DNA from: Streptomyces roseirectus
Lineage (GTDB): Bacteria; Actinomycetota; Actinomycetes; Streptomycetales; Streptomycetaceae
Direction of reading: 5' to 3'
NCBI RefSeq assembly: GCF_014489635.1
Contig: NZ_CP060828.1
Span: 3,696,001 to 3,760,000 of the forward strand
Length of the DNA: 64,000 nt
Both the position numbers and the translations under genes were made by a program. This document shows positions 17,863 through 26,118 of the stretch, piece by piece. Numbering within the stretch: position 1 is the stretch's first letter; every line of letters starts with the position of its first letter. The notes beneath the pieces are model-generated. The model did not search any database. It had not been told where the DNA came from and saw only the letters and a list, made by a program, of their open reading frames with translations.

Positions 17863-19269
17863 GTGAACGATCGTCACCCGTCGGGGACCCTGACCACCCC
17901 GGCCCCGGCTTCCGACGCCGACCCGGCGCACACGGCGTCGTACGGCACCCAGGAGGCCCCGTACGACGACTTCGCCACCCCCTCGCCCTACAGCGGCTAC
18001 GACACCGGCACCTACGCGACCGGAGCTCACGACACCGGCGCCTGGCAGACCGGCGGTCACCAGACCCTGAACTACGACCCGTACGCGGCCCAGCACCACG
18101 CCGCCTACGACACGGGCGCGTACGACACGACCGGCTGGCAGGCCGACTACCAGCAGTTGTCGGCGATCCCCACCCAGACCCCGGCGCCCGACGGCAGCGG
18201 CGAGTGGGACACGCGGACCTGGCTCCCCCCTGAACAGACGGGCGGGACCGCCGACCAGACCCAGCAGTGGGAGTGGGGCAGCCAGGGTTTCGACACGGGC
18301 GCGTACGACGCGACGGAGTGGAACTCCGCGAGCACGCCGGACGTTGACGACACAACCGGCGAACCGCACGACACCGGCGAGCTGCCCTTCCTCCTGGACG
18401 ACCAGGAGGAGACCACGCCGTACACCGAGGCGTCCTACACCGAGGCCCCGTACTCGGACGCGCCCCACCCGGACGCCCCCCAGGCTCACCCCGGCGCCCC
18501 CGCCCCCCGCCCCGGTGGCCGCGCGGCGAACCGCGCCGCCCGCCGCAAGCCCCCCGCGAAGCGCTCCGCGCTGCTGACCGTCGCCGTCCCGTCGGCGTGC
18601 GTGATGAGCGTCGCCGGCATCGCCGCGGCCTCGGTCGGCACGTTCAGCGACGACGGCCAGGAGACCACCGCCTCCGCGGCGGAGACGAAGTCGGTCAAGC
18701 CGTCCACCGCGAACAACAAGCTGGACAGCCAGCTCGCGAGCCTGAGCGCGGAGGCCGACGCCTTCGCCGACCGCGCGAGCCGTACGCAGGAGCGCATCGA
18801 CCTCAAGGCGCAGCAGGAGGCCGAGAAGAAGAAGGCCGCCGCGGAGGCGGCCCGGCTGGAGCGGCTGCGCCCCAAGTACGCCCTCCCGGTGGCGCAGCAC
18901 GGTCTGAGCGCCTACTACGGCCAGTCCGGCGTCAACTGGATGTCCATGCACACGGGCATCGACTTCCCCGTCGCCTACGGCACCACCGTGATGGCCATGA
19001 CCGACGGCGTCGTCCGCACGCAGTGGAACAGCGCGTACGGCAACATGATGATCGTGACGGCGAAGGACGGCACGGAGACCTGGTACTGCCACCTCTCCAG
19101 CTACCGCGTCGCCTCGGGCACGAAGGTCAAGGCCGGCGATCCGATCGCGTACTCCGGCAACTCCGGCAACTCCACGGGGCCGCACCTGCACGCGGAGGTC
19201 CGGCCCAACGGCGGTTCGTCGATCGACCCTCTGGCATGGCTGCGCAGCCACGGCCTCGACCCGACGTAG
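17863..19269 (+). CDS. M23 family metallopeptidase, membrane-anchored
   Basis: 468 residues from a GTG at 17863. Residues ~1-215 are rich in Tyr, Asp, Thr and Gly with repeated DTGAY/DTGTY units. A membrane segment (LLTVAVPSACVMSVAGIAAA) is near 235-258, then a coiled coil (about 280-340). The LytM/M23 domain has both zinc motifs, HTGID near 363 and HLHAE near 442. It probably cleaves peptide cross-bridges in peptidoglycan. I found no c-di-AMP riboswitch in its 250-base leader. Confidence 0.92.
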   Translation: MNDRHPSGTLTTPAPASDADPAHTASYGTQEAPYDDFATPSPYSGYDTGTYATGAHDTGAWQTGGHQTLNYDPYAAQHHAAYDTGAYDTTGWQADYQQLSAIPTQTPAPDGSGEWDTRTWLPPEQTGGTADQTQQWEWGSQGFDTGAYDATEWNSASTPDVDDTTGEPHDTGELPFLLDDQEETTPYTEASYTEAPYSDAPHPDAPQAHPGAPAPRPGGRAANRAARRKPPAKRSALLTVAVPSACVMSVAGIAAASVGTFSDDGQETTASAAETKSVKPSTANNKLDSQLASLSAEADAFADRASRTQERIDLKAQQEAEKKKAAAEAARLERLRPKYALPVAQHGLSAYYGQSGVNWMSMHTGIDFPVAYGTTVMAMTDGVVRTQWNSAYGNMMIVTAKDGTETWYCHLSSYRVASGTKVKAGDPIAYSGNSGNSTGPHLHAEVRPNGGSSIDPLAWLRSHGLDPT

Positions 19270-19318
19270 ACGGCGTCAACTCCTGGCGTCGACTTCCCCG
19301 GCGTCGATTTCCGCAGAG

Positions 19319-19346
19319 CGGGCCCCTGTCGAGAAACAGGGGCCCG
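19319..19346. terminator. Bidirectional terminator, M23 gene / pcrA
   Basis: Perfect 11-bp stem cgggcccctgt / acaggggcccg with loop cgagaa, between two converging genes. Confidence 0.8.
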
Positions 19347-19368
19347 TTCTCGTCGGAGCCCGCTCGGC

Positions 19369-21849
19369 TCAGAGCTTCTCGACCGGCGCGTACCGCAGCA
19401 GCAGCCGCTTCGGCTTCCCCTCGCCGAAGTCGATCGTCGCCTCGGCCTTGGCCCCCGCGCCGCCCACGGCGACGACGGTGCCGAGCCCGAACTGGTCGTG
19501 CGTCACCCGGTCCCCGACGGCCAGCGCGATCGCCGGCTTCTCCTGCGCGCCCCGCCGCGTGGCGAACCCGGAGGCGCCCTTCGCGGAGGACCGGGACGTC
19601 GAGAACGAGGACGTCACGCTCGGCGGCGGCGCGGCGGGCGCGCCCGTGCGCTTCCAGTCGACATGGGTCCCCGGGATCTCCTCCAGGAATCGGGAGGGCG
19701 GGTTGTACGAGGGCTGGCCCCAGGCGCTGCGCAGGGTGGAGCGGGTGAGGTAGAGGCGTTCGCGGGCGCGGGTGATGCCGACGTAGGCGAGGCGGCGTTC
19801 CTCCTCCAGTTCCTTGACCTGGCCGAGGGCGCGCATGTGCGGGAAGACGCCGTCCTCCATGCCGGTGAGGAAGACGACGGGGAACTCCAGGCCCTTGGCG
19901 GTGTGGAGGGTCATCAGGGTGATGACGCCCGAGCCGTCCTCGTCCTCGTCGGGGATCTGGTCGGAGTCGGCGACCAGGGCGACGCGTTCCAGGAAGTCGG
20001 CGAGGCCGCGCGGCTGTTCCGCCTCGCCGGACTCGCCGGTCTCCTGCTCGAACTCCAGGGCCACGGAGGCGAGTTCCTGAAGGTTCTCGATGCGGGTCTC
20101 GTCCTGGGGGTCGGTGGAGTTCTGCAACTCGGCGAGGTAGCCGGTGCGTTCGAGTATGGCTTCGAGGACGGTGGCGGGGCCCGCGCCGGACTCGACGATC
20201 GTCCGGAGGTCGTCCATCAGCTCGTTGAACCGCTTGACGGCGTTGGCGGAGCGGGCGGCCATGCCGTACGCCTCGTCGACGCGCCTGAGGGCCTGCGGGA
20301 AGCTGATCTTCTCGCGCTGCGAGAGGGCGTCGATCATCGCCTCGGCGCGCTCGCCGATGCCCCGCTTGGGGACGTTGAGGATGCGGCGCAGGGGGACCGA
20401 GTCCTCGGGGTTGGCGAGGACGCGGAGGTAGGCCAGGACGTCCCTGACCTCCTTGCGCTCGTAGAAGCGGACGCCGCCGACGACCTTGTAGGGCAGGCCG
20501 ACGCGGATGAAGACCTCTTCGAAGACACGGGACTGGGCGTTGGTGCGGTAGAAGACCGCGACGTCGCCCGCCTTGGCGTCGCCCGCGTCGGTGAGGCGGT
20601 CTATCTCGTCGGCGACGAACTGGGCCTCGTCGTGCTCGGTGTCGGCGACGTAGCCGGTGATGCGGGCGCCCGCGCCGGCGTTGGTCCACAGGTTCTTGGG
20701 TCTGCGGGACTCGTTGCGCTCGATGACCGCGTTGGCCGCGGAGAGGATCGTCTGCGTGGAGCGGTAGTTCTGCTCCAGCAGGATCGTCGTCGCGTTCGGG
20801 TAGTCCTCCTCGAACTGGAGGATGTTGCGGATCGTCGCGCCCCGGAAGGCGTAGATGGACTGGTCGGCGTCGCCCACGACGCAGAGTTCGGCGGGCGGGA
20901 GGTCGTGCTCGGCGGGCGGTGTGTCCTCGGAACGACCAGTGCCGCCGACGAGTTCCCGGACGAGGGCGTACTGGGCGTGGTTGGTGTCCTGGTACTCGTC
21001 GACCATCACGTGGCGGAAGCGGCGGCGGTAGTGCTCGGCGACGTCCGGGAAGGCGCGCAGGAGGTTGACCGTCGTCATGATGAGGTCGTCGAAGTCGAGG
21101 GCGTTGGCCTCGCGCAGGCGCGACTGGTAGAGCGCGTACGCCTGGGCGAGGGTCTTCTCGAATCCGTCGGCCGCTCGGGCTGCGAAGTCCTCCTCGTCGA
21201 TCAGCTCGTTCTTGAGGTTGCTGATCTTGGCGCTGAAGGACTTGGGCGGGAAGCGCTTGGGGTCGAGGTCCAGGTCGCGGCAGACGAGGGCCATCAGGCG
21301 CTTGGAGTCGGCGGCGTCGTAGATCGAGAAGGACGAGGTGAAGCCGAGCTTCTTGGACTCGCGGCGCAGGATGCGCACGCACGCGCTGTGGAACGTCATG
21401 ACCCACATCGCGTTCGCGCGCGGGCCGACGAGTTGTTCGACGCGCTCCTTCATCTCGCCGGCGGCCTTGTTGGTGAAGGTGATCGCGAGGATCTGGCCCG
21501 GGTGGACGTTCCGCGCGGCGAGCAGGTACGCGATGCGGTGGGTCAGGACGCGGGTCTTGCCGGAGCCGGCGCCGGCGACGATGAGCAGGGGGGAGCCGGC
21601 GTGGACCACCGCCGCGCTCTGGTTGTCGTTCAGCCCGTGGACGAGCGCCGCAGGGTCCAGCACCGGGCGGGGCGCGCCGTCGCGGTAGTGGGCGTCCCGC
21701 TCCGGCGGCAGGTCGAACTTCCCGCCGAACAGGTCGTCCGGAATCGCCTCCGGGGTCTGCTCGTCCTCCGGCGGCGGAGGGGGTTCCTCGCCGTGCCCGC
21801 GGGGGGCTTGGAGGTCGGCCAGGAAGCTGTCGTCAAAGAGGCTGCTCAT
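19369..21849 (-). CDS. pcrA: ATP-dependent DNA helicase PcrA/UvrD
   Basis: 826 residues, full-length superfamily 1A helicase. Motif I AGAGSGKT near residue 92, ITFTNKAA (Ia), VDEYQDTNHAQY (II), VVGDADQSIYAFRGA (III), LEQNYRSTQTIL (IV) and LMTLHTAKGLEFP (V). It unwinds DNA in 3'-5' direction in repair and replication restart. The C-terminal GDRVTHDQFGLGTVVAV is the Tudor-like RNA-polymerase-binding module. The start is ten bases from a perfect damage-type promoter, so induction by DNA damage is likely. Confidence 0.96.
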   Translation of the reverse strand: MSSLFDDSFLADLQAPRGHGEEPPPPPEDEQTPEAIPDDLFGGKFDLPPERDAHYRDGAPRPVLDPAALVHGLNDNQSAAVVHAGSPLLIVAGAGSGKTRVLTHRIAYLLAARNVHPGQILAITFTNKAAGEMKERVEQLVGPRANAMWVMTFHSACVRILRRESKKLGFTSSFSIYDAADSKRLMALVCRDLDLDPKRFPPKSFSAKISNLKNELIDEEDFAARAADGFEKTLAQAYALYQSRLREANALDFDDLIMTTVNLLRAFPDVAEHYRRRFRHVMVDEYQDTNHAQYALVRELVGGTGRSEDTPPAEHDLPPAELCVVGDADQSIYAFRGATIRNILQFEEDYPNATTILLEQNYRSTQTILSAANAVIERNESRRPKNLWTNAGAGARITGYVADTEHDEAQFVADEIDRLTDAGDAKAGDVAVFYRTNAQSRVFEEVFIRVGLPYKVVGGVRFYERKEVRDVLAYLRVLANPEDSVPLRRILNVPKRGIGERAEAMIDALSQREKISFPQALRRVDEAYGMAARSANAVKRFNELMDDLRTIVESGAGPATVLEAILERTGYLAELQNSTDPQDETRIENLQELASVALEFEQETGESGEAEQPRGLADFLERVALVADSDQIPDEDEDGSGVITLMTLHTAKGLEFPVVFLTGMEDGVFPHMRALGQVKELEEERRLAYVGITRARERLYLTRSTLRSAWGQPSYNPPSRFLEEIPGTHVDWKRTGAPAAPPPSVTSSFSTSRSSAKGASGFATRRGAQEKPAIALAVGDRVTHDQFGLGTVVAVGGAGAKAEATIDFGEGKPKRLLLRYAPVEKL

Positions 21850-21858
21850 CGCTCTCCG

Positions 21859-21881
21859 AGTCTAGAGGCCGCCACTGACAA
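21859..21881 (-). promoter_or_regulatory. RecA-NDp/PafBC-type promoter of pcrA
   Basis: On the minus strand TTGTCAGTG (21873-21881), exactly eight bases, then TAGACT (21859-21864). This meets the TTGTCRGTG-N8-TAnnnT consensus at every defined position. The ATG lies ten bases further. Confidence 0.85.
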
Positions 21882-22094
21882 CCGGACCGGGTCCCCGGCA
21901 ATCTCCACGCTCACCTTCCGGATAGCCCCTATCACAACCCGTGATGACCTGCGGGGACTTCGACAGAGGTCACAAAAACGTATCGGGCATATCGCCCGCC
22001 AACCTTCACAGAAGCCACACGAGTTGGCTACCGTTTTGGTCAAGGCCGCCTGTCCCCCACCGGCGAACGTCGCCGGGCGCGCGGCCTCCGCCGA

Positions 22095-22246
22095 GTCCGG
22101 CCCGCCCCCGTGCGCGAGGCAGCCGGAGCCGGGGACCCACCGAGAGACTTGGGGTGAATCGGCCGACCTCCGCCGGGGAAGGCCGTAGGGCAACCTTCCG
22201 CAGCACCATCCCCGCCCGAACCCGACAGCTAACCCGGTAGGCGGTA
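22095..22246 (+). ncRNA. c-di-AMP riboswitch (ydaO/yuaA class)
   Basis: Conserved landmarks of actinobacterial ydaO elements occur in order: agccggggaccca, ggggtgaatc, gtagggcaacc, cccgaacccgacagctaacc, ggtaggcgg. In Streptomyces this class binds c-di-AMP and turns off wall-hydrolase genes such as rpfA. It sits directly before an NlpC/P60 gene. The 5' edge is approximate. Confidence 0.9.
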
Positions 22247-22250
22247 CAAG

Positions 22251-22268
22251 GAAGGAGTCGCCTCCTTT
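22251..22268 (+). promoter_or_regulatory. Hairpin occluding the ribosome-binding site and start
   Basis: aaggag (22252-22257) can pair with ctcctt (22262-22267) over a four-base loop, burying the only good Shine-Dalgarno site and the first base of the TTG start. It follows the riboswitch directly, so it may be the expression platform. Confidence 0.55.
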
Positions 22269-23337
22269 GGCGTCGCATCATCGCAAGCTCCGCTGGATGG
22301 GCATGCGCGCGTCAGGCATCAGCACCCCCGCTCTCGCCACGGCCGCCCTCACGTCCATGGCGATGCTCTCCCAGCCCGCCGCCGAGGCCGCCCCGCCCAC
22401 GGACGACGGCAGACCGAGCCTGGAGGACGTCGAGCGCAAACTCGACGCCTTCTACAGCCAGACGGGGTCGAGGAAGGACATCGCCGCCAAGGAGAAGGAG
22501 ACCAAGCGCGCGAAGACCTTCCTGGACGCCTCGGCCCGCTACCGCGCCCAGGAGCCGCTGCTCCCGCCGCCGCCCGCCCTGCCACCGCTTCCGGCGTTCC
22601 CGCCGTCCGTCGCGCACGACTTCGCGGCCGACGACTTCACCGCCGCCCCGCAGACCCGCGCGGGCGCGCCGAGGGGGCACGAGGACGTCCCTGAGCGTCT
22701 GGCGAGTTACACGCCGGGCATGACGTCGAGCATTCTCGAAGCCTTTCCCGAAGCCGTTCCCGATATCGTTCCCGAAGTCATCCCGGAAGCCGCTCCCGAA
22801 TTCGACACCGACTTCGATTCTGCTTCCGGCACCGAATTCGAGACCGACCCCGAGAGCGACCTCAAGTACGCGAAAGCGGCCGTCCAGGGAAAGCTGAGCA
22901 AAGCCCAGGCCCTCCTGTCGTTCCACACGGCCGGACAACCGAAAGCCACGCACCGGCCGAAGGAATCCGCCCCGATATCCGCCGAGGCGGAAAGGGCCCT
23001 CGCGTTCGCCCGGGAACAGCTCGGCAAACCTGTCGTCCTCGGCGCTGCGGGCCCAGGCTCCTTCGACGGCCCGGGGCTCACCCAGACCGCCTGGAAATCC
23101 GCCGGTGTCGCCCTGCCGCGCACCACGTTCGGCCAGGTCACAGCGGGCACCCCGATCCGCCTGCCGGACGCCCGCCCCGGTGACCTGATCTTCTTCCACG
23201 ACGCCATCACCCACGTCGGCATCTACATCGGCGAGGGCCGGATGATCCACGCACCGCGCCCCGGCGCGTACATCTGCGAGGAATCCATCCATTTCGCGGG
23301 CACCTCGGAAATCCACAGCGTGGTGCGCCCGGCCTGA
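22267..23337 (+). CDS. NlpC/P60-like secreted protein, catalytic Cys missing
   Basis: 356 residues from TTG. A signal peptide ends near AEAAPP (residue ~40). A helical region and a long linker with repeated PE/PD units (PEAVPDIVPEVIPEAAPE, 22740-22800; lower GC) precede the NlpC/P60 domain at ~240-355. The nucleophile position, FDC-SGL in the family, reads FDG-PGL: residue 268 is Gly (GGC at 23068). The His of HVGIYIG and the later HAPRPG remain. It probably binds peptidoglycan without cleaving it. It is controlled by the upstream c-di-AMP riboswitch. Confidence 0.88.
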   Translation: MASHHRKLRWMGMRASGISTPALATAALTSMAMLSQPAAEAAPPTDDGRPSLEDVERKLDAFYSQTGSRKDIAAKEKETKRAKTFLDASARYRAQEPLLPPPPALPPLPAFPPSVAHDFAADDFTAAPQTRAGAPRGHEDVPERLASYTPGMTSSILEAFPEAVPDIVPEVIPEAAPEFDTDFDSASGTEFETDPESDLKYAKAAVQGKLSKAQALLSFHTAGQPKATHRPKESAPISAEAERALAFAREQLGKPVVLGAAGPGSFDGPGLTQTAWKSAGVALPRTTFGQVTAGTPIRLPDARPGDLIFFHDAITHVGIYIGEGRMIHAPRPGAYICEESIHFAGTSEIHSVVRPA

Positions 23338-23383
23338 ACACGTGTCACCAGGCGCCCTTTCCCCCAGGAGGGCGTCGGTGGTA

Positions 23384-23737
23384 TCAGGTCCAGAGCACCG
23401 CGATGAAGATGTTGACGACGGTCAGCAGACCGACGAGCCCGAAAAGGGGTTTCTCGACCTTCTCGTCGTCCCTTTTCACATACGTCAGCCCGAGAATGAC
23501 GACCAGCAGCGCCAGCTTGACGCCGATCTTGACGTTGTCGACGTGCTGGTCGTCGGCCTGGTTGAGGCCGACCAGGATCACGCCGGTGACCAGCATCGTC
23601 GCGGCACCGTGCAGCATGCCGGGAACGAAGCGGGCGGTGCCCTGCCCCATCGCCTTCAGCTGGGTGAGGAACCCGCCGAGCAGCGCGGCGATCCCGATGA
23701 TGTGCAGGCCGACGAAGAAATGGATGAGTACGTCCAT
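23384..23737 (-). CDS. Small integral membrane protein, four TM helices
   Basis: 117 residues, nearly all hydrophobic in four segments (IHFFVGLHIIGIAALLGGFL; GMLHGAATMLVTGVILVGL; VKIGVKLALLVVILGLTYV; PLFGLVGLLTVVNIFIAVLW). It is common beside the NlpC/P60 genes in Streptomyces. Function unknown. It converges on the NlpC/P60 gene, 46 bases apart. Confidence 0.85.
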   Translation of the reverse strand: MDVLIHFFVGLHIIGIAALLGGFLTQLKAMGQGTARFVPGMLHGAATMLVTGVILVGLNQADDQHVDNVKIGVKLALLVVILGLTYVKRDDEKVEKPLFGLVGLLTVVNIFIAVLWT

Positions 23738-23944
23738 GGGTCCGGAGCCTAATCAGCGCCCGCGCGCGTACCGGCAGCCGCCCCCGTAGCACCCGCGCCC
23801 GCGTGGCGGGCCGGAACGCCCGCTTCGGTCAACACGGCGACCCGACCCGCCCTCGAAGGCAGGACCGGTATGCACATACGGTCACCGGAAAACTCTCTGA
23901 CGTCACTTCCGCACATCGCGTTACCCAAACGTCACGTCGCGGCC

Positions 23945-23950
23945 TAGCGT
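23945..23950 (+). promoter_or_regulatory. Possible -10 element (TAGCGT) for second NlpC/P60 gene
   Basis: TAGCGT fits TAnnnT. It would give a leader of about 190 bases. Just upstream are acgtcac motifs (23899 and 23930 areas) of unknown meaning. Confidence 0.35.
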
Positions 23951-24021
23951 CCTGCCCCAGGTGCCCGGCTCCCCACCGCCGCCCAGGCCAGGGGCGGCAG
24001 TCGGACACCACCGCCGAGAAG

Positions 24022-24064
24022 GTCCGGCGGCGCCGCGCTCCCCCTGTGCGGGGCGCCGCCGGAC
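24022..24064 (+). promoter_or_regulatory. Strong 13-bp hairpin in leader of second NlpC/P60 gene
   Basis: gtccggcggcgcc (24022-24034) and ggcgccgccggac (24052-24064) form a perfect stem with a 17-base loop, about 80 bases before the start codon. It could be an attenuator or an RNA regulatory fold. It does not contain the ydaO landmarks. Confidence 0.5.
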
Positions 24065-24146
24065 GCGCCCGCCCCGTCCCGCTCTCCCCACTCCGACGGG
24101 CCCCGGCGCGCAGGGCGGTCATACGGAAAGGACGTGCAGGTCCAAC

Positions 24147-25211
24147 GTGGCAGCGCACCGCAAGCCCCGTCAGCGCGCGACCGTCGCGCACACCGCCCGC
24201 ACCGCGGCGACCCTCGCCCTCGCGGGCGCGGCGACCGCGACGGCCTTCGACGGGACCGGACACGCCGAGCCGGCGCCGACGGCGGCCCAGGTGAAGGCGA
24301 AGGTGGACAAGCTGTACCGGGAGGCCGAGGTAGCCACCGAGCAGTACAACGGCGCGCGGGAGAAGGCCCGTTCCGCCGAGCGCCGACTCGACTCCCTGCG
24401 GGACGAGGCCGCGCGCCAGGAGGCCCGGCTCAACACCGAGCGCGACGCGCTGGGCGCGCTCGCCGCCGCCCAGTACCGCGACGGCGCCCTCGACCCCGCC
24501 GTACGGCTCGCCCTGTCCGGCGATCCCGACCGCTACCTCGACGGTGCCGCCTTCGCCGAACGCGCGGGGGACCGCCAGTCCGCCGCCGTCTCGCGCGTGC
24601 GCCAGCAGCTCGGCGAGGTCGAGCGGCTGCGCGGCGCCGCCCGCGTGGAGCTGGCCTCCCTGTCCGCACGCCGGGCCGAACTCCGGCGCCACAAGGAGAC
24701 GATCACCGCGCGCCTCTCCTCGGCGCGCAGCCTGCTGGCCCAACTGACGGAGCGGGAACGGGCGCAGGTCACCGGCGCGGGTGCGCAGGCGGTCGGTTCC
24801 GCCGCCGAGCGTGCCTCCCGGGGCGCCCGCGTCCCCCTCCAGCCGTCCGTCCAGGCGCCGGGCTCCCGCGCGGGCGCCGCGGTCTCCTACGCCTACTCCA
24901 AGCTCGGCAGCCCCTACGTCTGGGGCGCCACCGGGCCGGACGCCTTCGACTGCTCCGGCCTCGTCCAGGCCGCCTACCGCTCCGCCGGACTCTCCCTGCC
25001 CCGCACCACGTACGCCCAGATCGGTGCGGGCCGGCGCGTCTCCCGGGACCAACTCCTCCCCGGCGACCTCGTGTTCTTCTACTCCGGCATCAGCCACGTC
25101 GGCCTCTACATCGGCGGCGGCAAGATGATCCACGCCCCCAACCCGTCCGCCCCGGTCCGTATCGCCCCCATCGACGAGATGCCGTTCGCGGGCGCCACCC
25201 GGGTGTCGTGA
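24147..25211 (+). CDS. NlpC/P60 family cell-wall endopeptidase
   Basis: 354 residues from GTG. The N-terminal signal region (AHTARTAATLALAGAATATA) is followed by a long coiled coil (~50-220, KVDKLYREAEVATEQYNGAR and on). The catalytic NlpC/P60 domain at ~245-354 is intact: Cys in FDCSGL at residue 269, His in SHVGLYIG, and HAPNP. It should cleave the D-Glu to DAP bond in peptidoglycan stem peptides, as RipA-type enzymes do. This is the active counterpart of the Cys-less protein 1 kb upstream. Confidence 0.93.
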   Translation: MAAHRKPRQRATVAHTARTAATLALAGAATATAFDGTGHAEPAPTAAQVKAKVDKLYREAEVATEQYNGAREKARSAERRLDSLRDEAARQEARLNTERDALGALAAAQYRDGALDPAVRLALSGDPDRYLDGAAFAERAGDRQSAAVSRVRQQLGEVERLRGAARVELASLSARRAELRRHKETITARLSSARSLLAQLTERERAQVTGAGAQAVGSAAERASRGARVPLQPSVQAPGSRAGAAVSYAYSKLGSPYVWGATGPDAFDCSGLVQAAYRSAGLSLPRTTYAQIGAGRRVSRDQLLPGDLVFFYSGISHVGLYIGGGKMIHAPNPSAPVRIAPIDEMPFAGATRVS

Positions 25212-25296
25212 GGGCACGCGGCCACCGAGACGCCGACCCGGACGGACGCCCCTCAACCGCCGCCCCGCGCACGCCGGTTCGCCCACAGCAAGCCCC

Positions 25297-26118
25297 TCAC
25301 ACCAGCCGACGAGCCGTCGCCCACCGCGTCAGTTCGTGCCGGTTCGACAGCTGGAGCTTGCGCAGCACCGCCGACACATGGGACTCGACCGTCTTGACGG
25401 AGATGTAGAGCTGCTTGGCGATCTCCTTGTACGCGTACCCGCGCGCGATGAGACGCAGCACCTCGCGCTCACGCTGGGTGAGGCGGTCCAGGTCCTCGTC
25501 GATCGGGGGCGCGTCGGTGGAGGCGAAGGCGTCGAGGACGAACCCGGCGAGCCTCGGCGAGAAGACGGCGTCGCCCTCCTGGACGCGGAAGATCGACGCC
25601 ACCAGGTCGGTCCCGGTGATCGTCTTGGTGACGTACCCGCGCGCACCGCCCCGGATCACGCCGATGACGTCCTCGGCGGCGTCCGACACGGACAGCGCGA
25701 GGAACCGCACCGGCTGTGCGGGGTCGCTCGCCAGGTCGGCGCACCTGCGCAGGACTTCGACGCCCCCGCCGCCGGGCAGGTGCACGTCGAGGAGGACCAC
25801 CTCGGGCCGCGTCGCCGTGATGACGGTGACGGCCTGGTCGACGTCCGCGGCCTCGCCGACGACCTCCACCCCCGTCTCGTCCGTGCGCCCGATCTCGGCC
25901 TGGACGCCCGTGCGGAACATCCGGTGGTCGTCGACGAGGACCACGCGCACGCGCCGCTCGCGCGCCTCCTCCCGAGGCGCCGCCTCGGCCCCCGTCGTCT
26001 CAACCTCCGCCACCTCGACCCCCGACTCCTCGGCCTCCGCCGGCTCGGCCCCCGGCTCCTCGGCCCTTGTCTCCTCTGCCCCCAACACCCGGTTCTCCTC
26101 GCTCGGTTCGCTCGTCAC
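25297..26118 (-). CDS. LuxR/NarL-type response regulator
   Basis: 273 residues from GTG, overlapping the kinase stop by four bases (GTGA), so translation is coupled. An unusual acidic Ala/Glu-rich head of about 55 residues precedes the receiver domain (VRVVLVDDHRMF, phospho-Asp in VLLDVHLPG). The C-terminal LuxR helix-turn-helix shows LTQREREVLRLIARGYAYKE and VKTVESHVS. It partners the sensor kinase encoded next door; the regulon is unknown. Confidence 0.94.
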   Translation of the reverse strand: MTSEPSEENRVLGAEETRAEEPGAEPAEAEESGVEVAEVETTGAEAAPREEARERRVRVVLVDDHRMFRTGVQAEIGRTDETGVEVVGEAADVDQAVTVITATRPEVVLLDVHLPGGGGVEVLRRCADLASDPAQPVRFLALSVSDAAEDVIGVIRGGARGYVTKTITGTDLVASIFRVQEGDAVFSPRLAGFVLDAFASTDAPPIDEDLDRLTQREREVLRLIARGYAYKEIAKQLYISVKTVESHVSAVLRKLQLSNRHELTRWATARRLV

